Assembly: GCA_902835305.1 (NCBI GenBank)
Contig: CADFMD010000017.1
Location: 1-29,208 of the forward strand
Source of the DNA: Coriobacteriaceae bacterium
GTDB lineage: Bacteria > Actinomycetota > Coriobacteriia > Coriobacteriales > Coriobacteriaceae
Length of the DNA stretch: 29,208 nt
Direction: 5' to 3'
Shown here: piece after piece, positions 1 through 6,703 of the stretch
How positions within the stretch are numbered: position 1 is the stretch's first letter
Layout: the number at the start of each line of letters is the position of its first letter
The notes under the pieces: generated by a model
What the model saw: only the letters and a program-made list of their open reading frames with translations
Databases searched by the model: none
Told to the model about the DNA's origin: nothing
Translations under genes and position numbers: made by a program

Positions 1-53
1 AGAGCAGGGGACTCTTAATCCCAAGGTCCAGGGTTCGACCCCCTGACGGCCCA
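1..53 (+). tRNA. tRNA-Lys (CTT), 5' end outside the window
   Basis: The visible part starts in the D-arm and is identical over its length to the complete tRNA at 100-172. It has the anticodon loop CTCTTAA (anticodon CTT, lysine), the T-arm with GGTTCGACC and the 3' acceptor strand ACGGCCC followed by discriminator A53. A genomic CCA follows at 54-56. The 5' acceptor strand lies before base 1. Confidence 0.93.
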
Positions 54-69
54 CCACACGATATCTCCT

Positions 70-95
70 CTAAAGTCCGTCACAACGGACTTTAG
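70..95 (+). other. Perfect hairpin between the two tRNA-Lys genes
   Basis: C70-T80 pairs without mismatch with A85-G95 around a CACA loop, giving an 11-bp stem. Only three T follow, so it is a weak terminator at best. It could be a processing or attenuation structure between the tandem tRNAs. Confidence 0.6.
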
Positions 96-99
96 CTTT

Positions 100-172
100 G
101 GGTCGTTAGCTCAGTTGGTAGAGCAGGGGACTCTTAATCCCAAGGTCCAGGGTTCGACCCCCTGACGGCCCA
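100..172 (+). tRNA. tRNA-Lys (CTT)
   Basis: This is a complete cloverleaf. Acceptor strand GGGTCGT (100-106) pairs with ACGGCCC (165-171). The D-arm contains AGCTCAGTTGGTAGAGC, the anticodon loop is CTCTTAA (131-137, anticodon CTT) and the T-loop is TTCGACC. Discriminator A172 is followed by CCC, so CCA is not fully encoded, unlike in the upstream copy. The two tRNAs read lysine AAG codons. Confidence 0.97.
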
Positions 173-185
173 CCCAAAGTATGTT

Positions 186-216
186 AAAGCGACTGGCTTA
201 GGCTGGTCGCTTTTTT
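186..216 (+). terminator. Rho-independent terminator of the tRNA-Lys pair
   Basis: A188-G196 pairs with C203-T211 (with G-T pairs near the loop) around a CTTAGG loop, followed by a run of T to 216. It lies 14 nt after the tRNA. Confidence 0.85.
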
Positions 217-362
217 GTTGACCTCGCATGGGGTCGAACCCGTCGGGGCGCGAAGCTGAGGAAATGCGTAAGCATTTACCAGCGCAGCGCGCAAGGCGCA
301 AAGCGCCGAAGCGGCCGCCTGCAAAGCAGGCTGACCCCCTGACGGCCCACCAAAGCATGTTT

Positions 363-394
363 AGACGGTCAACGAAAGTTGGCCGTCTTTTTTT
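363..394 (+). terminator. Terminator of the orphan tRNA 3' end
   Basis: A363-C373 pairs with G378-T388 (one G-T pair) around a GAAA tetraloop, followed by T389-T394. No gene ends just upstream on the plus strand apart from the truncated tRNA copy, so it appears to have been carried along with the duplicated tRNA end. Confidence 0.85.
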
Positions 395-436
395 GTTAAC
401 AGTACATGGGGTCGAACCCGTAAGGGCACAGACGCT

Positions 437-1297
437 TTACAAGTCGAGCCTGCCCTGGGGGTCGGTGAATCCGTCTGTACCCTCCTTGAGCTTTTTCTCG
501 TCTGCTTTCACGCGACGTTCGAGCTTCTTTGTATCTTCGGCAGGCGGTAGGTTCTCGGGTACAATTCCGCGGTCGATGAGGCTGCCACGCACGCTTGTGT
601 TGTTCTCGACGTGCTCTTGCTTGATCTGGTCCAGACCGTACAGGTCGTGTTCCTCGGCGTTGAAGGCCGTCATCGAGTTCGTAAGGTCCTTTGCTTTGAT
701 GAGAACATCGGCTAGCCTGTCCGCCAATGCCGAGCTCTTGGATACGCCGAGCTGTTGCTTCATTTCCGCCGTGCTTCTGCCGCCGAATAACGCTTCATCG
801 CCCTTCGACTTGATGATTGCGAATCCTTTGGAGTCCACGCCGCGTTTGAACGCAATACCCGAGAGCTGTTTCTCTGAATCAGATAGCGAGTGGCGCGCCT
901 GCAAGCGCTGAATCTCTGCGAAGCGCTGCTCTATGAGCTCTTGGCGGCGCGTCTGCACGGCGAAGTACGCCTGTGCGAGCGCGATTTCTTGCTTGTTTGA
1001 ATCTCCGTTCTGGGCGATTAAATAGCATGCATAGCGCGTAAGTTTGTAGTCTTTAACCGCGCGAGCGGCGACACCGGCAGTTACCATTTTCGTGGTGTCA
1101 CGAAAATGGGAATCAACTGGAGTTTTGTTTGTTTCGCACGAGACTTTTGCCCTCTTAACAACTTCGGCAAAGTTCTCCCATCGAGTGTACCCCATGGGTT
1201 CCATTAAATCGCGTGCGAGCCAATACTCAACGCCGTCTTCTACATTGGCGTAGCTATCAAGTTCGACACGCCACTTCTCGATATCTCTACTGTCCAT
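437..1297 (-). CDS. dinD: DNA damage-inducible protein D (DinD-like, Bro-N domain)
   Basis: The 286-aa product resembles the DinD family, whose Escherichia coli member is about the same size, is SOS-induced and inhibits RecA filament activity. The N-terminal ~110 residues have the Bro-N (phage antirepressor-like) pattern, including the stretch YWLARDLMEPMGYTRWENF. The rest is charged and helical and ends in a lysine/glutamate-rich segment near KKLERRVKADEKKLKEG. The start is supported by a GAGGAGG ribosome site just before the ATG. I found no clear Gram-positive LexA box (CGAAC-N4-GTTCG) upstream, so SOS control is not shown here. The gene sits directly beside a duplicated tRNA 3' end, a typical position for accessory DNA; dinD is patchily distributed and often mobile. 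Identification is by pattern memory. Confidence 0.82.
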   Translation of the reverse strand: MDSRDIEKWRVELDSYANVEDGVEYWLARDLMEPMGYTRWENFAEVVKRAKVSCETNKTPVDSHFRDTTKMVTAGVAARAVKDYKLTRYACYLIAQNGDSNKQEIALAQAYFAVQTRRQELIEQRFAEIQRLQARHSLSDSEKQLSGIAFKRGVDSKGFAIIKSKGDEALFGGRSTAEMKQQLGVSKSSALADRLADVLIKAKDLTNSMTAFNAEEHDLYGLDQIKQEHVENNTSVRGSLIDRGIVPENLPPAEDTKKLERRVKADEKKLKEGTDGFTDPQGRLDL

Positions 1298-1325
1298 ATC
1301 TCCTCCTCGCTGGCCTATTGTCTAT

Positions 1326-1340
1326 GCGGGCTTTGCCCGC
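1326..1340. other. Short perfect hairpin upstream of dinD
   Basis: GCGGGC (1326-1331) and GCCCGC (1335-1340) flank a TTT loop in the dinD upstream region. It might be an operator or a transcript hairpin. No function can be assigned. Confidence 0.4.
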
Positions 1341-1383
1341 TCCGTATTCAGAATAAGGATACGCTGCCGTACGGACACGAATG

Positions 1384-1412
1384 GACCCCGTGCCACTTCG
1401 AGCTCACGGGGC
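1384..1412 (-). terminator. Possible terminator of the FAD oxidoreductase gene
   Basis: CCCCGTG (1386-1392) pairs perfectly with CACGGGG (1405-1411) around a 12-nt loop, 47 nt after the end of the minus-strand gene at 1459. There is no T-run on the minus strand, so termination is uncertain. Confidence 0.35.
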
Positions 1413-1458
1413 CCATAGATATCGATTAGTTGTGTTCTGCTTTAGATGGGTATTCGAA

Positions 1459-2985
1459 TTAGTCTGCTCGATAGTGCGATCCGAGACTTTCGGTTCGCTT
1501 ACGCATGGCTTTGATCATTTCCTGTGCTAGTTGAATCTGCGATTGCAGGCGGGCGAGGGCTGCGACTTCGCTGTCCTGGGCTTTCTGTGTGCTCAAGGTC
1601 GTTGCCTCCGTCTTCAAGCCCTCAAGCTCGTGTAGTGCCTCGGATAGGCCTGTTTCGGTCCTGTTGATCATGCAATAGGTGCTCATCGTGTGCTTAAGGC
1701 TGTGTGTCAGGCGTTCGGCATCTGCTGTAGCTATGCCATGCTGGGGGAGGGCGATATCCGCCTTCAGGGCTGTCTCAGGCTCTTTCTGCGCTGCAAGGGC
1801 TGCCGATGCGCCCGCGATGCGTCCGAACACGATGCCGTTGGCGCTTGACAAGCCACCAATGCGGTCGGCGCCGTGCATGCCGCCTGTCGCCTCGCCGCAA
1901 GCGTAGAGGCCCTCAACGCCCGTGTGCGCGGTCTTATCGATCTTGATGCCGCCATTAGCGGCGTGGGCATACATCGCAACGCGCATCTCGTCAGTCGGGG
2001 CGATGCCGTGCTCGTCTTGCAGCCAGGTGGCAAAGGTCTGCACAAACTCTGGGACATCCTCGCGGGGGAAGTCGTAGTGGAGTGCCAGGCCTTCGACACC
2101 TGCCTGATCGATGACGAGATCGATAGCGCGGGAGGCCAAGCGTGACGTGAAGGGACCATATCCAGAGCGCTGCTCGAGCAGGTCGTCCAGCTTGTCGTCG
2201 GCAATATCGACCGATTGGTCAAATGTGACGTAGCGCCAGGTCTTCTCGTTAAAGACAAGGTTTCGCTTGGGCTCGATGAAGCCGGGCATCATCTGCATGA
2301 ACTCTATATTAGTAAGTGTTGCGCCGTGCGCCAGCGCGATGGCCTGCGAGGAGCTGAGCACATCAGCCGACGTAAGGCTGCGCTCGAACAGGCCGCCTGT
2401 GCCACCGGCTGCGATGATCGTGGCCTTGGCAGCAAAGGGCACGATTCGATTTTCGGTGAGGTCGTAGAGCACGGTTCCGGTTATTCTGCCGTTCGTGTCC
2501 TCAACAAGGTCGATAAGCTCATGGCGGGGGAGCAGGCGAATGCCGAGCGACTCGATTCGGGTCGTCAGAGCGTCCTCAAGGGGCTTGCGGGTGAGGCCGC
2601 GCCACATGCGCGTCTTGTGGTCAAAGCAGGGGATAAACTGCTTTTGCTGGGCGCTCTCGGCGCTTTGCGGACGCTGGAGCTCAACGCCCAAGTCTTGCTC
2701 GAGCCATTCAATTGCCTGGGGAATGCCGTCGACAAACGTCTGGACAAGCTCGAGGTCGGCGACACCGCCGCCGACGGTCTGGATGGTGCCGATGAGGTCC
2801 TGCTCGTCGTCTTCGTCGACGGGACCGATGAGGCCGAGACCCCAGGTACCCGGGAAGAAGCTCGATCCACTCATGGTCTTGCCGGCGCTTGCCACAGTGA
2901 CGGCTGCACCTGTACATGCCGCTTCGATGGCGGCGCAAAGGCCCGCAATGCCAGATCCAATTACCAGTACATCAGTCGATTCCAT
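1459..2985 (-). CDS. FAD-dependent oxidoreductase (fumarate reductase / aspartate oxidase superfamily)
   Basis: The 508-aa flavoprotein starts with a dinucleotide-binding motif VLVIGSGIAGLCAAIEAA (residues about 7-24). Near residues 350-392 it has the second FAD-binding signature of the succinate dehydrogenase / fumarate reductase / L-aspartate oxidase superfamily: GLYACGEATGGMHGADRIGG followed by LSSANGIVFGRIAG. EFMQMMPGFI stands where the family usually has EFxQFHPT. The ATG at 2985 is chosen over one 57 nt upstream because AAAGGA precedes it at normal spacing. The gene stands alone, with no nadA or nadC and no Fe-S or membrane subunit beside it. NadB is possible, but the middle region diverges from NadB, so a fumarate-reductase-like enzyme acting on another substrate is equally likely. 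Coriobacteriia encode many such paralogues. Confidence 0.8.
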   Translation of the reverse strand: MESTDVLVIGSGIAGLCAAIEAACTGAAVTVASAGKTMSGSSFFPGTWGLGLIGPVDEDDEQDLIGTIQTVGGGVADLELVQTFVDGIPQAIEWLEQDLGVELQRPQSAESAQQKQFIPCFDHKTRMWRGLTRKPLEDALTTRIESLGIRLLPRHELIDLVEDTNGRITGTVLYDLTENRIVPFAAKATIIAAGGTGGLFERSLTSADVLSSSQAIALAHGATLTNIEFMQMMPGFIEPKRNLVFNEKTWRYVTFDQSVDIADDKLDDLLEQRSGYGPFTSRLASRAIDLVIDQAGVEGLALHYDFPREDVPEFVQTFATWLQDEHGIAPTDEMRVAMYAHAANGGIKIDKTAHTGVEGLYACGEATGGMHGADRIGGLSSANGIVFGRIAGASAALAAQKEPETALKADIALPQHGIATADAERLTHSLKHTMSTYCMINRTETGLSEALHELEGLKTEATTLSTQKAQDSEVAALARLQSQIQLAQEMIKAMRKRTESLGSHYRAD

Positions 2986-3167
2986 CGGATTCCTTTCTCG
3001 TCCGGCGCATTGTCGCACGGGTGATCGGCAATGGGGCCGCAAAGACTCGGCAAATCGGTAAAGGGCAAATATGACAGGTGGGCGTCGTGGACGCTCTGAC
3101 GCTCCATCTCATCACATCTCGTATTTCGCCCCAACTGATATATCGGCATTAGCTATCCTGCGACAGC

Positions 3168-3206
3168 GCAAACAAAAAGAGCCGCTACCCGGGTGGGTAG
3201 CGGCTC
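3168..3206 (-). terminator. Terminator of the scaffold-GGGtGRT operon
   Basis: AGCCGCTACCC (3180-3190) pairs perfectly with GGGTAGCGGCT (3195-3205). Read on the minus strand, the stem is followed by TCTTTTTGTTTG. It lies about 36 nt after the stop of the gene at 3242. Confidence 0.9.
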
Positions 3207-3241
3207 CAAAGCTCAACTATATGAGCATCGCGCGGGCGCGA

Positions 3242-4246
3242 TTAGGCCTTGAGGGCCTCCTCGACGGCGACAGCGCAAGCGACGGTGGCACCGACCATGG
3301 GGTTGTTGCCCATGCCGATGAGACCCATCATGTCGACGTGCGCAGGCACGGAGGAAGAACCAGCGAACTGGGCGTCGGAGTGCATACGGCCCATGGTGTC
3401 GGTCATGCCGTAAGAGGCGGGGCCGGCGCCCATGTTGTCCGGGTGCAGGGTACGGCCAGTGCCGCCACCAGAAGCGACGGAGAAGTACTTCTTGCCAGCC
3501 TCGAGGCGCTCCTTCTTGTAGGTGCCAGCGACGGGGTGCTGGAAGCGCGTGGGGTTGGTGGAGTTACCGGTGATCGAGATGTCGACGTTCTCGTGCCACA
3601 TGATGGCAACGCCCTCGCGGACGTCGTCGGAGCCGTAGCAGTTAACGGCAGCGCGGGGACCATCGGAGTAGGGGATGGTCTCGACGACCTTGAGCTCGCC
3701 CGTGTAGTAGTCGAACTGGGTCTTCACGTAGGTGAAGCCGTTGATGCGGGCGATGATCTGAGCAGCGTCCTTGCCCAGACCGTTGAGGATGACGCGCAGC
3801 GGCTTCTTGCGAGCCTTGTTGGCGTTCAGAGCCAGGCCGATAGCGCCCTCAGCGGCAGCGAAGGACTCGTGGCCGGCCAGGAAGGCGAAGCACTCGGTGT
3901 CGTCGGAGAGCAGCATAGCGCCCAGGTTGCCGTGGCCCAGACCGACCTTGCGGTCCTCGGCGACGGAGCCGGGAACGGTGAAGGCCTGGATGCCCTCGCC
4001 GATGATGGCGGCAGCCTCAGAAGCGGTCTTGGCGCCACGCTTGACAGCGAGAGCGCAACCGAGGGTGTAGGCCCACTCGGCGTTCTGGAAGGCGATGGAC
4101 TGGGTGTTGTTGACGATCTCACGCGGGTTGAAGCCCTTGTCGGTGCAGATCTGCAGAGCTTCCTCGAGGGAGGCGATGCCGTTGTCGGCGAGGCACTTGT
4201 TGATCTTGTCAGCGCGGCGCTCGTAACCTTCGAACGTAACAGTCAT
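3242..4246 (-). CDS. GGGtGRT protein
   Basis: The 334-aa protein carries the motif that names its family, GGGTGRT at residues 260-266, inside SVASGGGTGRTLHPDNMGAG. It also has conserved-looking stretches around VGLGHGNLGAMLLSDD (about 101-116) and the glycine/alanine-rich C-terminus GNNPMVGATVACAVAVEEAL. No signal peptide or membrane helix is seen, so it is cytosolic. The ATG at 4246 is preceded by GGAGGG at 8-nt spacing. It is the second gene of a two-gene unit, 18 nt after a NifU/IscU-like scaffold gene. From memory, this pairing recurs in anaerobic Firmicutes and Actinobacteria and points to a role in Fe-S or iron handling. The biochemical activity is not established to my knowledge. Confidence 0.93.
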   Translation of the reverse strand: MTVTFEGYERRADKINKCLADNGIASLEEALQICTDKGFNPREIVNNTQSIAFQNAEWAYTLGCALAVKRGAKTASEAAAIIGEGIQAFTVPGSVAEDRKVGLGHGNLGAMLLSDDTECFAFLAGHESFAAAEGAIGLALNANKARKKPLRVILNGLGKDAAQIIARINGFTYVKTQFDYYTGELKVVETIPYSDGPRAAVNCYGSDDVREGVAIMWHENVDISITGNSTNPTRFQHPVAGTYKKERLEAGKKYFSVASGGGTGRTLHPDNMGAGPASYGMTDTMGRMHSDAQFAGSSSVPAHVDMMGLIGMGNNPMVGATVACAVAVEEALKA

Positions 4247-4264
4247 AGTTATTTCCCTCCCTTT

Positions 4265-4999
4265 CTACTCGTGAACCGGGAACACGCTGGCGACGGAGTG
4301 AGTCTCCTCGTCGGTGCGCGGGTCGATGTACTTGGCAGCGTTCTCCCACTGACCATAGTGGCCCATAGCGCCAGCGATGGCCTCCTCGGGGGTCTTGCCG
4401 GCCTTGACGGCGTCGGTGAACTTGCCGAGGTTCAGGAACTCGAATGCGATGATCTCGTTCTTGTCGTTGAGAGCCATGCGGGTGACGTAGCCCTGAGCGA
4501 GCTCAAGGTAACGAGCGCCCTTGGCCTTGGTGCCGAACATGGTGCCGACCTGAGAGCGAAGGCCCTTGCCGAGGTCGTCGAGGGAGGCGCCCACGGGCAG
4601 GCCGCCCTCGGAGAACGCGGTCTGGCTGCGGCCGTAAACGATCTGCAGGAAGATCTCGCGCATAGCAACGTTGATGGCGTCGCAGACGAGGTCGGTGTTG
4701 AGGGCCTCGAGGATGGTCTTACCGGGAAGGATCTCGGAAGCCATGGCAGCAGAGTGGGTCATGCCCGAGCAGCCGATGGTCTCAACGAGGGCCTCCTCGA
4801 TGATGCCGTCCTTGACGTTCAGCGTGAGCTTGCAGGCGCCCTGCTGAGGTGCGCACCAACCCACACCGTGCGTAAGACCGGAGATGTCGGAAATCTCCTT
4901 AGCCTGGACCCACTTGCCCTCCTCGGGGATGGGTGCGGGGCCGTGGTATGCACCCTTGGCAACGGGGCACATGTTCTCCACTTCCTGTGAGTACTGCAT
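4265..4999 (-). CDS. Iron-sulfur cluster assembly scaffold, NifU/IscU-like
   Basis: The 244-aa protein has an IscU/NifU-N-like core: cysteines at 49 and 56 (GWCAPQQGACKLTL) and C77 in TIGCSGMTHSAAMASEI, which matches the GCGxxxASSS type of scaffold motif. C11 near the N-terminus may be a further ligand. It is longer than a plain IscU (about 130 aa) and its C-terminal half, which includes FGTKAKGARYLEL, is not part of IscU. The ATG at 4999 is preceded by GGAG at 5 to 6 nt; upstream in-frame ATGs lack such a site. It is transcribed first, followed 18 nt later by the GGGtGRT gene, with a strong terminator behind the pair. Inferred role: scaffold or carrier for a dedicated cluster pathway distinct from the nearby suf system, which has its own SufU. 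Confidence 0.88.
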   Translation of the reverse strand: MQYSQEVENMCPVAKGAYHGPAPIPEEGKWVQAKEISDISGLTHGVGWCAPQQGACKLTLNVKDGIIEEALVETIGCSGMTHSAAMASEILPGKTILEALNTDLVCDAINVAMREIFLQIVYGRSQTAFSEGGLPVGASLDDLGKGLRSQVGTMFGTKAKGARYLELAQGYVTRMALNDKNEIIAFEFLNLGKFTDAVKAGKTPEEAIAGAMGHYGQWENAAKYIDPRTDEETHSVASVFPVHE

Positions 5000-5092
5000 G
5001 CCTCTCCTCTCTATCGTGTTGGCGTCCCGTCTGGGGGTCGTGGCTGGCGATTGCCGGGCGACCCTTCGAAAGGGACATGACATGCAGCCCCT

Positions 5093-5098
5093 ATAATA
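5093..5098 (-). promoter_or_regulatory. Candidate -10 box for the scaffold-GGGtGRT operon
   Basis: TATTAT is read on the minus strand about 95 nt before the scaffold start codon. No convincing -35 lies 17 nt upstream, so this is only a candidate. The same bases read TATAAT on the plus strand (5092-5097). Confidence 0.3.
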
Positions 5099-5152
5099 CC
5101 GCGAAATGCACGGAATATTCGGCGAACGGCTCAGTTTTCGTAGCGAGAAGTC

Positions 5153-5206
5153 CGGAAGTTTTAATTGAAACGGTTTAACTATATGTTCTGTGGTCGCGAA
5201 CTTCCG
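5153..5206. repeat. 8-bp inverted repeat in the divergent region before the RAYT gene
   Basis: CGGAAGTT (5153-5160) and AACTTCCG (5199-5206) are exact inverse complements separated by 38 nt. The whole gene-free stretch 5000-5402 contains this pair, the candidate -10 at 5093-5098 and a GAAC/GTTC pair nearby. I saw no copy of the 31-nt palindrome here. Confidence 0.4.
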
Positions 5207-5402
5207 TAGAGGGGGTTCGTCTTGGGCAAGCTTTTGGTCAGCTCTTGTAAGCGTTGCAGGGGTTGACCTGTTGCAACGGTGCCGTTCGCCGCCCGTTTAC
5301 TGCCTTTGGCCGCGCGAGTGTATTGTTTTGCGTGAATGTTTTGATGGCACGCTTCAATCGTGCTGTATTGGATGGCAATCAGATCCCGGCGAAGGGAGCG
5401 CC

Positions 5403-6203
5403 ATGCAGCGCGTTTGGAGAACGGTTACCGGCTTTTACCATGTCTGTGCCCGCGGTGTGGGCAAGCAGCTCATCTTTGAGGGCGATGAAGACCGGTGGGA
5501 GTTTTTGGAGCTGATGCGCGAGTGCTGCCGCGAGGCGGGCGTGACGGTTATCGCCTGGTGCCTTATGGGCAATCACGTGCATCTGGTGCTTGCAGATTAC
5601 GAGGACGCGATGAGCGCGGCGATGCACCGGCTGCTTTTGACGTACGCGCGGCGGTTCAATAAGCGCACGGGGCGCACGGGTCATCTGTTCCAGAACCGTT
5701 TTGACCGGCGCTCGCTCGATACCGACCGTTATCTAATGGCTGCCATTCGCTATGTTCACGCTAATCCGCAGGAGGCGGGTATCGCCCTGATCGAGCGTTA
5801 TCCCTGGAGCAGCTTTGCCGAGTATCTGAGAGCGTATGACAACGATACGACGAGGGGATTTTCGGACCCTTCTTGTGTGCTTGAGCTCTTTGAGTCTGCC
5901 AAGGGGTTTCTGGATTATTCTCTGTCGATGCCCGATGGTTCCGATCCGGTGATTCACGATATGGATGAGACAGAGTGGGAGCGGCGTGCGTTTGCCGACA
6001 AGATGGCGAAGCGCCTGGGTGTGCCGCTCAACAAACTCAAGACCGTAGCACCCTCGCGGCGAGACGGAATCGTTTTCGCCCTGCACGATGGCGGCTACAC
6101 GGTGCGCGAGATCGAACGGTATACGGGAATCAGCAAGAGTACCGTCTCTCGTATCGTGCGCGCTTATGCGCGGGTGAATGCTCAGGCTGAGGGCTCGGAA
6201 TAG
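5403..6203 (+). CDS. REP-associated tyrosine transposase (RAYT, Y1/HUH family)
   Basis: The 266-aa protein has the Y1 transposase pattern: N-terminal FYHVCARGVGKQLIF, the HUH metal-binding pair H58 and H60 in CLMGNHVHLVL, and the tyrosine helix DRYLMAAIRYVHANP (Y110 or Y117 as nucleophile). TGHLFQNRFDRRSL is also typical of RAYTs. Residues about 218-252 form a helix-turn-helix (YTVREIERYTGISKSTVSRI), an extension often seen in this subfamily. The ATG at 5403 follows GAAGGGA at good spacing; the frame is open further upstream but has no better site. RAYTs are single-copy, domesticated relatives of IS200/IS605 that act on REP palindromes. A matching 31-nt palindrome begins 54 nt after the stop codon and two more lie beside sufC. 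Confidence 0.92.
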   Translation: MQRVWRTVTGFYHVCARGVGKQLIFEGDEDRWEFLELMRECCREAGVTVIAWCLMGNHVHLVLADYEDAMSAAMHRLLLTYARRFNKRTGRTGHLFQNRFDRRSLDTDRYLMAAIRYVHANPQEAGIALIERYPWSSFAEYLRAYDNDTTRGFSDPSCVLELFESAKGFLDYSLSMPDGSDPVIHDMDETEWERRAFADKMAKRLGVPLNKLKTVAPSRRDGIVFALHDGGYTVREIERYTGISKSTVSRIVRAYARVNAQAEGSE

Positions 6204-6206
6204 AAA

Positions 6207-6240
6207 ATGGCCGAACCACTCTTGTCAAGCGATTCGGCCA
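6207..6240 (-). terminator. Terminator of the suf operon
   Basis: TGGCCGAA (6208-6215) pairs with TTCGGCCA (6233-6240). On the minus strand the stem is followed by TTTTCTATT. It lies just beyond the sufU stop codon and partly overlaps the space after the convergent RAYT gene, so it may stop transcription from both sides. Confidence 0.75.
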
Positions 6241-6257
6241 ACAAAATTCTTAAGATT

Positions 6258-6288
6258 TGGGACAAATACTACTGATTATTTTGTCCCG
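6258..6288 (+). repeat. 31-nt REP-like palindrome, copy A (overlaps sufU 3' end)
   Basis: Arms TGGGACAAA (6258-6266) and TTTGTCCCG (6280-6288) flank 13 nt that end in GATTAT. The preceding bases CTTAAGATT (6249-6257) also precede copy C. The element begins 54 nt after the RAYT stop codon and encodes the last sense codons and the stop codon of sufU on the opposite strand. Confidence 0.8.
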
Positions 6289-6703
6289 TGAGCATGCCGT
6301 CGAGGGTGCGCCAGGCGAGCTCGGCGCACTTGACGCGGGCGGGCATGTGCGAGATGTCCTGGAGCTGGGCGGCTTCGTCCAGGTCTTCCAGGTCCTCCTC
6401 GGAGAGCTTCTCGCCGCGGATCATGGCGAGGAAGAGCTCTGCCAGGTGGCGAGCTTCCTCGACAGTCTCGCCGGTGATGAGGTCGGCCATGATGTCGGCA
6501 CTGGCCTGGCTGATGGCGCAGCCGTGACCGGTAAAGGAGGCCTCCTCGATCACGTTGTTCTCGACACGCAGCTGCAAGGTGAGCTCGTCTCCGCAGCTAG
6601 GGTTGATGCCGTCGTGCTCGTGCGTGGGAGCATCCATCTCGTACTTATAGTCGGGGTGCGAGTTGTGCTCCATAAATGTGGTGGAGGTGTACAGATTACC
6701 CAT
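6269..6703 (-). CDS. sufU: SufU, sulfur-accepting Fe-S assembly protein
   Basis: The 144-aa protein has the SufU zinc/sulfur-transfer ligands: C37 with D39 in NPSCGDELTL, C62 in FTGHGCAISQASAD and C126 in ARVKCAELAW. The insertion of about 18 residues before the last cysteine, which separates SufU from IscU, is present (GEKLSEEDLEDLDEAAQLQD). In Gram-positive bacteria SufU binds zinc and takes persulfide sulfur from SufS. The start overlaps the end of sufS by 8 bp, indicating coupled translation. It is the last gene of the operon. Its final residues (about TGQNNQ) and its stop codon are encoded by a REP-like palindrome, so the native C-terminus may have been replaced by that insertion. Confidence 0.95.
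   Translation of the reverse strand: MGNLYTSTTFMEHNSHPDYKYEMDAPTHEHDGINPSCGDELTLQLRVENNVIEEASFTGHGCAISQASADIMADLITGETVEEARHLAELFLAMIRGEKLSEEDLEDLDEAAQLQDISHMPARVKCAELAWRTLDGMLTGQNNQ

Larger units (their letters stand above)
156..421 (+). repeat. Direct duplication of tRNA-Lys 3' end + terminator + 17-nt tag
   Basis: Two blocks of about 88 nt lie 177-178 nt apart (156-243 and 333-421). Each holds, in order, the 19-nt tRNA 3' end GACCCCCTGACGGCCCACC, a related AAAG-ATGTT segment, a hairpin with a T-run, a TTTGTTRAC segment and the identical 17-mer CATGGGGTCGAACCCGT (227-243 and 405-421). The second block has no tRNA body in front of it; bases 244-332 are GC-rich filler. This looks like an attachment-site duplication or the scar of an element that integrated into the tRNA 3' end. 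That origin is inference; the repeats are directly visible. Confidence 0.75.

Noticed and set aside
228..911. 227-aa plus-strand frame across the tRNA repeat and dinD
   Set aside because: It translates tRNA-derived sequence and then the antisense of dinD.
3071..4990. Long plus-strand open frame (639 aa) opposite the scaffold and GGGtGRT genes
   Set aside because: It is a G/V/L/D-rich mirror of well-identified genes, a known effect of GC-rich codon use. It has no family resemblance and spans two genes.
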